NCBI GenBank assembly: GCA_007258455.2
Contig: VDFB02193867.1
Span: 573,662,395 to 573,726,394 of the forward strand
Source of the DNA: Sequoia sempervirens
Taxonomy: Eukaryota > Streptophyta > Pinopsida > Cupressales > Cupressaceae
DNA: 64,000 bases
Direction of reading: 5' to 3'
Made by a program: the position numbers and the translations under genes. Positions 33,666 through 45,022 of the stretch are shown in pieces (the stretch's first letter is position 1; every line of letters begins with the position of its first letter). Under the pieces are notes generated by a model that saw only the letters and a list, made by a program, of their open reading frames with translations, made no database searches and was not told where the DNA came from.

Positions 33666-35072
33666 AACTAATGTGTTTGTAAACTTGGTAAAATCTACTC
33701 AATTCAGAGGGTTAACTGGATGAACAGTCCACTTCACATTGTTAAGACTAAATTAAATCATCAACCAATATGCATAAGCTTATGATGGTACTGCACTGTA
33801 TGTGCCTTCACGTACTCATGTACACCTAAATTATCCTATGCAAACTTGTTCAAATAATTATACTTTTTTGGAAGCTTATAGAATTGCAAAAATAGTTAAA
33901 GTAGTTACAAAACCTAATGGCTACCAATACCTGCAATATAGGCTATAGGTGACTGCTAATAATAAGCAAGTACAAATCAATCTAAAACTTATTCAAAATA
34001 ACAATGCAATCAAATCTAACCTCTGGAGTGCTAATATTCACTATTTATATGACTATTCATGAACAACAACTAATGTAATCAACCATAAGAACTATTCTAC
34101 TTTACTTGCAATGTATTTATGAAACAATGAAAATGTTATTAACAGGAATGCATAAATGAATAAGTAAATAAATGAAGTGAAAGGCGGTACCTCGAGTGGC
34201 TAGCTCAAGGGACTGTCTCACTTAACTAAGAACCAGATCTAACATAGAATCTTACACATCCATGTAACATACAACTCCATTCATTGCATATCATTAGATA
34301 TCAAAACAAAATCCTTCTTTTAGATTGTATTCAATAATGGCATCTTAACAACAAATTGCTGATAACTTAAAACTGGAAAATGACTAACTACTTGATAACT
34401 TGTAACAACCAACTTTGCTATGAAATCATCCCCTAAATTTATACAAAAATGGGGAGAGACTTATTCAAACTAATAACTAACTGCAACCATTAATCCCACT
34501 CCTAGATACAAGGATATGAAATTAAGATTGGCTTATTTATTCTAACTGAAAAGGAAGAAAAGACCTATGCAACAAAGAAATTCAATGAAACAACTTGCAT
34601 GCAAAACACATAGGCAAACGTTTAGAGTTCTAGAACAAGTATCCTCCTTCAATATTTATTCCTCCATGATGGTTCACGTCCAGCTCCACAACTTCCTACA
34701 CTTTAGGCGGTTTGAACTTCAATGGTCCCCTATTTCACTGCTTTGGTTCTTGCTACAAATACTTTATTCTTGTTATCTCATGCTAAGTTGCAGAGAGGTT
34801 AATCCATGCAACATACATATACAACTAACATTCATAATTAAATCACAAAATTCTATTCATATGCACACATTCTCATGTGTAAATCATGTGATTGCTATGA
34901 ATATTACCACCATATTTCATATTCTTCAAACTAGGCTCAAAGTTGCAAGGTATGTTAGGAAAGGATAGCATATTATGGAAAAAAATTCCCGGAACATACT
35001 TAGAAAATATATAAAAAGTATCTGAAAGCATATGAAAAGTAATAGAAAAATTACTAATGATCAAGCCCATCA
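33666..35072 (-). mobile_element. LTR of an Athila/Tat-like element (minus strand), left end lost
   Basis: On the minus strand the sequence starts TGATGGGC at 35072, directly after a G-rich purine tract, and has a TATAAATTT box at 34443-34435. It therefore looks like a 3' LTR. Its far end is unclear because the Copia-like element inserted here; the LTR may continue leftward of 12080. Short open frames (34567-34968 and others) have no domain. Confidence 0.5.
34435..34443 (-). promoter_or_regulatory. LTR TATA box
   Basis: TATAAATTT on the minus strand, about 630 bases from the presumed LTR start, in a promoter-like context. Confidence 0.4.
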
Positions 35073-35111
35073 TTCCCCCCAACTTATCTTTTTTCTTGTC
35101 CTCAAGCAAAA
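35073..35111 (-). promoter_or_regulatory. Polypurine tract with upstream GAGGACAAG motif
   Basis: On the minus strand, CTTGAGGACAAGAAAAAAG is followed by ATAAGTTGGGGGGAA and the LTR start. A GAGGACAAG...TTGGGGG arrangement before the 3' LTR is characteristic of plant Athila/Tat Ty3 elements. Confidence 0.65.
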
Positions 35112-35173
35112 ATACTTGACTAAAACAACCTAGGGAAGAAGATTATAATATAAATTAATTTTCCTAAGATCCA

Positions 35174-35273
35174 NNNNNNNNNNNNNNNNNNNNNNNNNNN
35201 NNNNNNNNNNNNNNNNNNNNNNNNNNNNNNNNNNNNNNNNNNNNNNNNNNNNNNNNNNNNNNNNNNNNNNNNN
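35174..35273. other. Assembly gap (100 N)
   Basis: Exactly 100 N, the conventional size for a gap of unknown length. The left flank is the 3' end of a minus-strand LTR element; the right flank starts inside a + strand LINE RT. Confidence 0.98.
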
Positions 35274-37635
35274 TTGGTTTTTTCCATAAGTTTCTGCAAC
35301 TCATGGAATAACTTATCTTGACTTCCTCTTTTGTTGTTATTGTGAATGGATCTCCTTCACCATTTTTCTGGAGCTCACGTGGGTTGAGGCAAGGAGACCC
35401 TATCTCCCCATTGCTGTTCATTTTAATGGCAGAAGTTCTCAGCCAAAATATTTAGAAGGTGTTAACTACTGGCTCCTTGAAGGGTCTCACTCCTTCCAGA
35501 TGTGAGCCTGTTACTCATCAACAATTTATTGATGATACAATCTTGATGGATGATTCTTATGTTCATAATGGATATCAAGGTGCTGATTAAGGCTTATGAG
35601 AAGGCTTCTGGGAAGTGTTTCAATCTTCCCAAGAGTCAAATTTTCTTCCTCAATACCCTAGATTTCCTCTAATTGAAGCTGACTAGGATCTTATCCTACA
35701 ATCAAGGTGATTTGCCTTTGACCTATTTGGGTCTTCCCTTATGTGTTTCCAAGACCCCAAATTCTTTCTGGCTTGGAATCCTAGACAAGTTTAGTAGGAA
35801 GTTGGCTGGTTGGAAGGGATTGCTTCTCAGCCAGGCAGGGAAAGTGCAACTTATCTTGTCTACTCTTCAGAAACTCCCCCTGTATGCCATGCATTTATTT
35901 ATAATACTTGATAAATTTGAGGAGAAAATGGAGCAGATTATGAGAAGGTTTTTGTGGTCAGGGGTTGAAGCCAAGTCCAAAATTCTACTTGTGGCGTGGG
36001 ACCTGGTGTGCAGGCCAAAGAAGTGGGGTGGTTTGGGCATTAGAAATATCAGATCTTTTAACAAGGCTTTACTCTTGAAGAACATTTGGAGGCTCCTCAG
36101 TGGGGAGGTGGGTTGGGATTCTCTGGTCAGAAATAAATATTTATCTAGTGTGGGGAGACCTTGGGATATGTTGGTTTCTAATGCTATCCCCGTGGGCTCT
36201 TATTTTTGGAGAAATATCATCCCCTGCAAGGAGCTGATTACTAAAGGTGTTAAGTGGTTGTTGGGTGATGGTTCCAAAATTATGTTTTGGGAAGATTTTT
36301 GGTGTGATAATGAGCCTCTAATCAATTTGCAGTGGTCCCCTCCTATTGTTCCTATTTTCAAATGCCTCTTTGGTGACAAGGTGGCAGGATATATCCATAA
36401 TGGTGCGTGGAAAGATTTTCAAGATTGGGAACCTTCATTGATTGTTCTTTGGGATTTCTTGGCTAACATCAGGATTCCTCTTTTTTTGAGATCTGATCAT
36501 GTGATTTGGGCCCCTTACTCTAATGGTAAGTTTTATGTGGCCTCAGTCTTTGTCAATTATTTAGAGAAGCTTGGCCACTTTCCTTTCTAGGGAAATTATG
36601 GAATAGGTTGTTGATCCCTAAGGTGAATATCTTTTTCTGGCTGCTAATGCAAAGTAAAGTGCTAACTCGAGACAATATTTTTAAAAGGGGATTTGCAATT
36701 CCTAATAGATGTGTGCTTTGTGAATCTGATGCAGAGAGTGCTTTCAACTTTTCCTTGGTTGTAACTTTTCTTCACTCATCTGGAGTAAATTTCTTGCCCT
36801 TTGGAATTTGGATTGGGTCTTCTCGAGCTCTCTTTGCAGCTTTGTGGATCAATGGAAGTTCCCCTCGTCTTCCCCCATTCTTTGAAGGATTTGGCATATC
36901 ATGGCCCTACACATTGCCTAGGATATTTGGAAATAATGTAATAATGGAATTTTTCGTGATTCTAAACTCAAGGTGGACGATGTCTTTATCAAGATTCGTA
37001 AGCCTATTGTGGATAAATTTTCTCTTCATGGCTCTAGCTCTATGCATTATACCTTGTCCTCTTGCCTGGCTGGGTATTATTTAGTGATGATTACTAATTG
37101 GAAGATTTCCCTTTTTCTATTTGAAGTTGTTAAGTCCAGTCTCAATGCTAGATTGAGTACTAAGTGGAAGCCCCCACCTCCAGGGTGGGTTAAGATTAAT
37201 TTTTATGGGGCAGCCAAGGGTAACCCTGGGCCTGTAGGATGTCGAGGGGTGTTGAGGAATGATATTGGTAGGTTCTTGGGTGTGGTGGCACTCCCATTGG
37301 GAAATCAGACCAATCACCATGCGAAAGCTAAGGCTGCGTTCATTAGTATTAAATTGGCCTTGGAAAAGGGCTACTCTAAAATTTGGGTGGAAAGAGATTC
37401 ACTAAACATTATTAACTACCTACGTGGTGTCCAAAATCCTATTTGGACTATCAATCAGTTGATTAAGGATGCTACAATGATGCTAATATCTTGTGAGGAA
37501 ACTCATGTCACTCATATCTACTGTGAGGGCAACTCATTGGAAAATTTCTTTACTAATGAGGCTATCGAAAGTAATGATTTTAAGGAATGGGAGGAGTACT
37601 CCCTCCTTCTCGAGGATGCTAAGGTGTTATTGTGA
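35274..37635 (+). pseudogene. Plant LINE (L1-type) ORF2, C-terminal half with RNase H
   Basis: The RT fingers/palm appear at 35340-35600: [20 protein letters not shown], then FIDDTILM at about 35524 (family consensus FADD; the two Asp are kept). The 305-residue frame 35673-36590 covers the thumb and connection (LTYLGLPL, KVQLILSTLQKLPLYAM, WGGLGIRNI, FWEDFWC). 36600-36730 has the zf-RVT type FFWLLMQSKVLTRDNIFKRG and C-x2-C. 36973-37635 holds an RNase H (KINFYGAAKGNPGPVGCRGV, WVERDSLNIINYL), in which the first catalytic Asp is Tyr and the Glu region reads HHAKAKA, so two of three catalytic acids look lost. Frameshifts at about 35670, 36590 and 37000 separate the pieces. The endonuclease and the start are missing, hidden by the gap or truncated. 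Confidence 0.9.
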
Positions 37636-37854
37636 AATGATGGATATGGATGAACACATTTGTTGGATTAATATTAACATTTATACCTACATTATAGTCG
37701 CACGCTTTCTGGGTATTCCTTTGCTTGTTGGCTCTCAATCAAAAGTCTATCTGCGAGTTTCTACTTCTAGTAATTGTGAATATGGGGGGTGATTGAAGCA
37801 GAATTGAGCCCCATTCTTGTACTAGTTTGAGGAAGAATCGTAAGATTTGGATGA

Positions 37855-39588
37855 TTCTTGAGCATGGAAACTTCACGTCTTTCCTGGAAAGGCTCCACGA
37901 CCATGATCCCAAGGCTTCAGCAAAATTTGTTTCATATTGGAATAATTGTAAGCTATAGGTTAAGGGTATGGTGTTTGAGATTAATGAGTTTATAGTTGCT
38001 ATTACTGATTTTCCTTTAGTGGGCCACAAATTATTTAAGGATAAGAAGCACAATGAGGAGGCAATGGCCTAATTCTTTAAGGATGATGAACGGAAAAAGC
38101 TTATCAAGATGTCATCTTGGGGCTATGAACGAACATCTTTAAAGAAAATATGGGCATATATTGTGGAGATTATCATGTGGTATGTTACCCTTGAAGGCCA
38201 GTTTACTACAATTTTAGGTAATCATTTCACCTCTTTGAATCATTTCAGACATGGGATTTTTATTTTGTTTCCTTTCTTTCTCTTGTCATCGTTAGAGGTG
38301 TCTGTGTATGCACATTTGAAAAATAGGAGGGCGCTAGTGTTGCACGAGGGCCTCATCTTGCTCATAATGGAGCATGTGAGAGCCCTCATCCCTGCTAAAT
38401 CAATTAAGGGCAAGGAAAAGGCGACCAATGATGCCTCCCTTTCGACTGGTTCAGACACCAATGCTGCTGGGGAGGAGGAATGTAATGAGGAGGGTGAGGA
38501 TGGGTCTTCTTCTCCTGTGGCCGCCCCTTCTAAGAAGAGAAAGAAGGGAAACCCTAAAGGAAAATGGGCTACCAAGAAGATTATTCGTTAGGAGTCAGAG
38601 TCCCAGTTTGTTGGCAATGATACAGATGTGGGTTCTGGGGATTCTAGGTCTAAGGACAATGTGGTGTTTAATGGGCAGGATTATGTTGTAGCAGGTGGTA
38701 AGGAGGAGGGTCTACAAGATAATGTAGTGGTTATGGAGGTCAAGGAAAAGACTAAAAGGGATTCCAAGCATATTTCTAAGTTGATAAATCAGGTGCCGAA
38801 AGATGTTTTAAAGGATGCCATGGAGCATTGCAAGGAGGATGTTGAGGAGAAGATGGTTGAAATTGATGACTCCTTGGTTTGAAAGACTCCAAGTGTGTTG
38901 TCTTCTATTGAGAAGTCTGTGCAGGAGGAGGGAGTTAATTTGAGGCTAGGCAAGCCAGAGCTGCTTAAGGTAAACCTATTGTATGAGGATTTCTCACCCC
39001 TGAATGATGAGACCACCTCAATGTTCGAGCTCCTTGACATGGCATGTGTTGGAGCCACTAGCACTTTTAAGTTGGCGAAGTGGAATATTTAGGAATTCAA
39101 TAGGGTGAATATCAAGATTAGGGGATTAAGAAAAATGTGCAAAATATGCTGAAGGGTGCTCCATCAGATATTTTGATTAATAGAATTGTGGATTTAGAGT
39201 GTTATTTTTTGACTTCAAGTCCTTATGTTAGCAGTGTTTCTCTGAATTGGAGGCTAAGGTTTTGGAAACCAACACAGACATCAAAAAATTTATGCATGTC
39301 TGCCACATTTCCATTGAGAATAGTGTTGATTCCTTGGAGGTCCTATTCTGCAAGATTAGTGAGCTTAGTGAAAACTAGGTCTACTTTGCTGAGCTAATGG
39401 AGAAGGACCCAGTTGCAAAAGGAAAAGGGAAAAAGGCTAGTAAGGATGATGCTAAAGGCATTGCTACTAGAGGGAAGGGTAACTTGAGGAAATCCTTTGA
39501 GGATGAGAAGAAGGAGCTAATGGACATGATCAATCTTCATCAGAACTAGGAACTTGAGGTGGCTAACACCTTAAGGAACATCAAATAG
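37855..39588 (+). pseudogene. Uncharacterised retroelement-type ORF, nuclear-protein-like
   Basis: One frame runs from about 37855 to about 39090 with in-frame stops near 37972, 38069, 38589, 38880 and 39090, then shifts and continues to about 39588. The N-terminal half is a folded region (FTSFLERLHDHDPKASAKFV, FEINEFIVAITDFPLVGHKL, LNHFRHGIFILFPFFLLSSL). A Ser/Glu-rich linker with the basic run KKRKKGNPKGK, a possible nuclear signal, and a charged helical C-terminus (MEKDPVAKGKGKKASKDD) follow. It resembles an uncharacterised class I associate with plant transposons, with a hydrophobic core like that of the ORF at 16702-17034. It follows the LINE RNase H by about 200 bases in the same direction, so it may belong to another LINE or a separate transposon. 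Confidence 0.5.
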
Positions 39589-39739
39589 TGTCCAATTTTG
39601 TGTTTTTCTTACTGCTAGGTCTCTATTTGTTTACTGTTGTTTTGATATTTTTTTGCTGATGGCTGTTGCTAATGGTTTAATGTTTTTATCTTTAAGAAAA
39701 AATTTGTAAGTTCAATTGTAAAGGGCTTTAGGTCCCTTC

Positions 39740-40930
39740 AAAACCTGCTTTTCCCATATAATCAAAATAATGTTTCTACACACTTCAATGAAGCTCAAAG
39801 ATTTCATAACATGTCTTCAAATTATGATTGGTCTAAAAGACCCAAACCAAATGATAAGAAAGTGGTTCCAAGGAATATGAACCAAGGATAGTATGAGAGA
39901 CACAGTCTTGGTCCCTTGAGTAAGGATCACATGAATATTCAATAAGATTCATTTTGGCGTGACATATGCTACTTGCCTCGTGATCTATTGAAATATGTTG
40001 TTGTAATAATCATAGAAGGGAAAGGTTTCTAAGGAGAATATGGTACACCCAAATGGTATGAGGATGATGGTATGGATATATGAAGAAGAGGAATGATTTC
40101 AATATGATTATGACAACCATCATGTGTAGTATGATCTACCAAGAAAATAATTTAATCAACTCAAGGAACAAATACAATAGAGGTATAAAAGAGAAAAACC
40201 TTTTGATGAAGATATCAAGGCTCTCACTAGAGAAATTATCATGTAAGTCCAAAGTCATTACCAAATAAGAAATAGGTAGGTAGTTTCTACAGGTTAGGTT
40301 GGAGGTGTTGTTATTCCATACATGTTAACTACACAAATATACAAGGGAAAACAAAAGGATAATAATTCAAAGTGAAGTACAAATAAGATTGTAGTGATGT
40401 CACTACTTATAAAGAATATTCATATGCCAGATGCATCCGTACAAAAGAAATATGTCCCCAAGCACAAGATTGTCAATATCCCAACCAAAAACATGGAAAA
40501 ATCAAAGGTTGTTGGAGATAATTCCAAATAGATTCAAGTTAACAAAACAACAAATGAGAAAAAAAATGTGGCTAAGGAAGTTGAAAATATAGTAAACACA
40601 AGGTAAGTTGTTAGTGATCGAGTAATGCCTTTCATACCTAACACTAATGATGTGACTATTTCATTGTCTACTCCCTTACCAACATACCATTCGATTGACA
40701 TGGCTCAAGCTTTGGGTCATTTGAAAGCTCAAGTTCCAGTTAGAGAATTATTGAGGATATTTGAACATAGAGAAAGAACATTACTTTATATCAATGCTCC
40801 AACTATTTTTTATCAACCAAGTGAAGTTGCAAATGTTTCTAAAGAGAATGCAGATGAAACCAATTTTCAACAAGAACCTAATATTTACTTGGGCATCGTG
40901 TTTATGATTAAAAATAGGTATTTGACCCAT
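39740..40930 (+). pseudogene. Gag/spacer remnant of the Tat-like element
   Basis: Frames broken by many stops contain SSNYDWSKRPKPNDKKVVPR, TPKWYEDDGMD and YITNEKKNVAKEVEN-like pieces. From 40625 an open 114-residue frame reads MAQALGHLKAQVPVRELLRI and FEHRERTLLYINAP, a segment usually found just before the protease in this class. No knuckle is seen. Confidence 0.5.
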
Positions 40931-41330
40931 TTACACATATTTACTAATAAATGGTTGGTTGATACATAATTGCATGCTAAATTATGGAGCATCCAATAAT
41001 GTGATGTCTTTAGAAGTCATGAATCAACTAGGCTTGCGAGTTTTAGGCAATTTTTTTCCATGGATTCTTGTGAAGTAAATGTAATTGGGGTAGTTAATGG
41101 TGTTGAAGTGTATCTTGCTACGTTCCCTAGTAAAAAAAATAATGTACATTATCATAGTCATTTGTTTAGCTAAATGGGGTATGTTGTTGTGTAGGAAATG
41201 GGAAACCTCAATTGGTGGTAGAATTTTGATGGAGTTATCTTATGTTACTATATTGATACACAAAAAAGAAGTTCAGTTACATAGGAAAAATAAAATGCGA
41301 AGTATAGTGAAGAATCCAAATGAAGCAAAG
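40931..41330 (+). pseudogene. Aspartic protease of the Tat-like element, broken
   Basis: Pieces in successive frames match the plant Tat-type protease: NYGASNNVMSLEVMNQLGLR at about 40980-41040 (active site normally DSGASNNVM; the Asp codon is now Asn/Tyr), DSCEVNVIGVVNGVEVYLAT at about 41060, and LAKWGMLLCRKWETSIGGRI with LSYVTI at 41165-41255. At least two frameshifts occur, so the enzyme is inactive here. Confidence 0.65.
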
Positions 41331-41439
41331 AATGAAATTTTTTACTTGGACATTAAACCAAATTATTTTGTTATCTATTGTGATGATGAGTTTGAAAAGA
41401 AAGTAGACCCTGATTTATTTCCCCCACATTAATATATGA

Positions 41440-41800
41440 GAAATGATGACATTTGGAACATGCATTTTGATGGTGCATGCTCAAGAGAAAGAAATGGCAC
41501 AAGAGTTGTATTGGTGTCACCTAATAGAATTTTTTTTATAAATTCACATTCATATTGAACTTTGAATGCATCAATAACATGGTTGAATATGAAGCTTTGT
41601 TTCTTGGATTGAATGTGGATTCCAAATATGGGATTAAATGCATTAGAGTACATAGTGACTTAAACCTTGTAGTGTCTCATGTCAAGGGAACATATGTCTC
41701 AAAAGAAAAAATATATTAAGAATGCACATGAATGTTGTGTGGGATATTGTTGAGTTGTTTGATGATTTTGACATCAAATAGTTTGAGAAAGATAATAATA
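41440..41800 (+). pseudogene. RNase H-like domain upstream of the RT
   Basis: On the + strand NMHFDGACSRERNGTRVVLV, then NMVEYEALFLGL in a shifted frame, and IRVHSDLNLVVSHVKGTYVS follow in order. This is the D-E-D plan of the additional RNase H known from plant Tat elements (FDGA..., NNxAEYEALLLGL, V..DSQLV). All three acids are visible. It lies about 900 bases ahead of the RT, while a second, connection-type RNase H follows the RT. Stops and a frameshift break it. Confidence 0.7.
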
Positions 41801-42339
41801 TAATAGATGATGCCATTGTTTTATTAGATTCAAATTTTGATACCTCCTTAGCTACCCCTCACTACAAGTATGGTGTTAAAATTCTTACCAAGCCTAGAAA
41901 TTATAATAAAATTTACAATTGGCAAATATTTAATGATGATTGGTAGATTTATGAGTTCATGAATTGTATTAATTGTTTTGAGAATAATATTATTGATTGG
42001 AAACCTATGGTAAAATAAAATGAAGAAGATGAGGAGTCTCTTTTTAAAAATGAAATTATACAACTCAAATAAAAAACTATTCCAAGAGGTCTTTTTCTTT
42101 AGAGAGAATATTTGATAATGTTGATTGTTATAAAATAAAGAGTGAGTCAAGTAGTGAAGAGGATGTTGAAGGTGTGAACTTGGAAACTAAATCAACTCCT
42201 AAGGTGATCTACATTGATAAAAATAAACAAAATCAATAGAGAAATATATGCTTGTTGCATTATTGAAAAGTTATTAAAAAAATGTTTTGCATGGTCATAT
42301 GATGAATTGATGGCTTAAAAGGAAGATTTTTTCTAGCAT
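41801..42339 (+). other. Linker between RNase H-like domain and RT
   Basis: Degenerate coding sequence; charged segments such as NEEDEESLFKNEI and KKCFAWSYDELMA-like text (42270-42320) correspond to the linker that precedes the RT in Athila/Tat polyproteins. No independent feature is visible. Confidence 0.4.
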
Positions 42340-43040
42340 ATCATTCCATTAGAACCCAATACAAAAACCTTTAGATAAAATACAAAATCATAAACCCCAC
42401 CCTTTCCCCTCAATATATAGAAGGAATTGATGAAGTTGAAAGAGGAAAGTATAATCAAACCAACCAGGAATTTAGAGTGGGTATCTAACCTTGTTCTTAT
42501 AAGAAATGAAATTTGAGATATTAGGCTACACATAGATTTTATTTATATGAATGTTAAGTCCCCTAAGGATGATTATCCATTACATAGTATGAATCATTTA
42601 TTAAAGTGTGTGACAGGTTTAGAGTTGATGTCCATCATGGATGACTTCACGAGATACAATCAGATGGTGGTAGAGGAATTTGAACAACATAAAATAACCT
42701 TCACCATGCCATAGGAAACATTTATTTATGTTCAAATTTTATTTGTATTCAAGAATGTTGGAGACACATTCTAGAGAGTTATGGATGTCACCTTTATAGG
42801 CCTCATAAATGAAATTGTGGTTATCTACCAACATTATTTGTCTACATACTCTAAGGAACAAAATGTTCATTCCAAGCGCTTAGAGTTTATCTTCTAGAGA
42901 TGTTTAGAGTATGGTATTTATTTGAATCTCAAGAAATGTATTTTTTGCATGAAAGAAGGCAAGATTATTGGACATATTATGTTTAAGGGGTGAGGATTGA
43001 TCCAAAATGTGTTAAATAAATTGAAGCCATCCCTCAGCCC
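42340..43040 (+). pseudogene. Reverse transcriptase of the Tat-like element, broken
   Basis: Translation shows EWVSNLVLIRNE, IRLHIDFIYMNVKSPKDDYP, LELMSIMDDFTRYNQM (motif A, first Asp kept), KITFTMP, then VVIYQHYLSTYSKEQ where the family has the QDDL-type catalytic site: both Asp are replaced (His, Tyr). HSKRLEFIF, RCLEYGIYLNLKKCIFCMKE and GKIIGHIM follow. More than five in-frame stops are visible. Confidence 0.85.
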
Positions 43041-43189
43041 AAAATAGCAATGCAATCTAATCATTCTTTGGGAAGATAAATTTTGTGGAAGAGGTTCATT
43101 CTTAAATTTGCAAAGAAAACGAAAGTCATCTAAATTTTTTTAAATAAAAGACAATCATGAAGCTATAAAAAGGAATCAAGTGACTCCTT

Positions 43190-43401
43190 TGTAGAAATAA
43201 AAGATGCACTAAAGAAGGCATTGATGCTAGCAAGCCCATATTACTCAAAGCATTTCCAACTATTTTTCTTTCTCATTTTATACTATTGATTTTGTTCTAC
43301 TGCAAAAAAAAATGATGGATATGAACAACCAATAGCTTTCTTCAACAAGTTCTTTTGACATGTTGAATTGAATTACTTCGTAATGGAAAAACATGTGTAT
43401 G
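43190..43401 (+). pseudogene. RNase H of the Tat-like element, first part
   Basis: ASSPYYSKHFQLFFF-like and PIAFFNKFF-like pieces lead to ELNYFVMEKHVYA at the right edge. The last codons are cut by the chromovirus at 43402; the sequence resumes at 53250 with ALVKVINNFRPYLVGSKIM after the GTATG duplication. Joining across the insertion restores the order of motifs. Confidence 0.75.
43397..43401 (+). repeat. Target-site duplication GTATG, left copy
   Basis: GTATG is identical to 53250-53254. It flanks the chromovirus precisely at its LTR ends. Confidence 0.9.
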
Positions 43402-43747
43402 TGTTATGAAATAACTTGCACAATAGAAGAATATGATATGAAATATGCTAAAAATACTTGATAATAACTAAGAATAACAAGCCACTTCGAGGGGGAAAAC
43501 CTCCAAATATCTCTAATGAGAACATACTTCACAACTTAATGATGAAATAAGACTCACAACCTCCTATATATACCTATTTATGCCTAGGATATCACCTAGG
43601 CCGACTTAGACACACCTATATAAGTCTTAGGCTGACCTAAACAACTAAATAACAATATACTAATGATAATATGACTTAATAGAGAGTTAAGATAGCCACA
43701 AGCCAACTATTCATAACCCAATGTACACTAATATTAAGGGCGTATCA
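43402..43747 (-). mobile_element. Chromovirus 3' LTR
   Basis: On the minus strand it starts TGATACGCCC and ends TTCATAACA. It differs from the other LTR at about a dozen positions. Confidence 0.92.
43564..43573 (-). promoter_or_regulatory. TATA box in chromovirus 3' LTR
   Basis: TATATATAGG on the minus strand, also present at 53065-53074 in the 5' LTR. Confidence 0.6.
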
Positions 43748-45022
43748 TGCCCCCTTCTTCAAAGAAGCATTGTCCTCAATGCTAATCAAGTTTGGATTCT
43801 TTTGAATGAACTCCTCATCCTCCCATGTGGCATCTTCAACTGGTAAATTATTCCATTTGATGAGATACTCAGTGAGAGTTCTATTCCTCAACTTCTTTGT
43901 GTGTGTTTGACAAATGCACTCTAGTTCCAAAATGATTCTTCCTTCTTCATCGAGATTTGGTCGTGTTGTTTGAGTGGGAATATTATGCCCAATTACCTTC
44001 TTCAAACAGGAAACATGAAAAACTGGATGTATCTTTGTTGTTGGTGACAAATCTAGCTTGTAGGCAACACTACCGATCTTTTGCAAGATTTGGTATGGAC
44101 CATAATACCTTGGAGACAACTTATTATTCTTTTTTTGTTGCTTTAGTGAGATTTGCTTATAAGGCTGCAATCTCAAGAAGACCCAATCCCCAACTTCAAA
44201 ACTTCTTTCACTACGATGTTGGTCTGCCTGTTGTTTCATTCAATTTTGTGCCATGGTTAAATTCTCCTTGAGTCCTGAAAGTACTTTTTTTTGATGAAGC
44301 AAGTGGTCTTCTACTGCCTAAACTCTTGGTGACACCTTTATTGACGATGTGATGGAAGGAGGATGATATCGATAAAGTGCCAAAAATGGAGACATTTTTT
44401 ATGAGCTATGAAAATAAGTGTTATACCACCATTCTGCAAGTGGTAGCCAATCTACCCATTGAGACTGTTTCTCTGAAGTGAAACAATGTAGATATCCTTC
44501 CAAACACTTATTAACAACCTCAGTTTTCCCATCTAATTGAGGGTGGTATGAAGAGTTATGAGCCAATTGAGTACCCAAACATGAGAATAAATCTTTCCAA
44601 AAGTGACTAGTGAAGATAGGATCGTGATCACTAACAATAACCTTAGGTGTACCATGTAACTTTTGGATATTCTCCAAAAAATATTTTTCCACTGCACTTG
44701 CTATAAAAGGATGTGATAATGTAGTGAAATGTGCATATTTAGTGAGGCAATCAACTACTACCATGGTGACATTATGACCTTTAGATTTGGGAAGCCCTGT
44801 GATGAAGTCCATGGATACCTCTTCCCAACGTTGGCTAGGAATAGATAAGGGTTGCAAGAGATCTAGTGTCTTAATTGTCTCCCCTTTATTCCTTTAACAA
44901 ACCAAAAATTTAGCCACAAACTTTTGAACATCACCTTTTAGCCCTTCCCAAAAAAAATATTGCTTGACTCGATGATATGTCTTCAAAAATCCTGAATGAC
45001 CACCCACTGGAGACTCATACAA
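43745..45022 (-). pseudogene. Chromovirus integrase with C-terminal chromodomain
   Basis: A single frame with in-frame stops encodes an HHCC zinc region (GGHSGFLKTYHRVKQ with FVAKFLVC; the first Cys of the CxxC pair is now Phe). The catalytic core at 44857-44399 has DFITGLPKSKG (Asp), IVSDHDPIF (Asp) and HPQLDGKTEVVNKCL (Glu). The GPY/F-like SPRYYGPYQILQKIGSVAYK and the chromodomain LTEYLIKWNNLPVEDATWED lie at 44239-43745. Integrase inserts the cDNA, and the chromodomain of this clade is thought to direct it to methylated histone H3. Stops interrupt at about 45020, 44893, 44396 and within 44240-44396. The final stop codon is the first three bases of the 3' LTR. Confidence 0.9.
43748..43762 (-). 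promoter_or_regulatory. Polypurine tract of the chromovirus
   Basis: The minus strand reads TTGAAGAAGGGGGCA and abuts the LTR start TGATACG. The tract is also coding: it encodes the last residues (LKKGA) of the chromodomain protein. Confidence 0.85.

Noticed and set aside
12075..33670. Target duplication for the Copia-like element
   Set aside because: AAACT on the left has no convincing partner on the right, where the LTR start has been rearranged.
37100..37635. Possible host RNase H gene
   Set aside because: It continues directly from LINE RT thumb and zf-RVT segments in order and orientation, so it is the C-terminal domain of a LINE ORF2.
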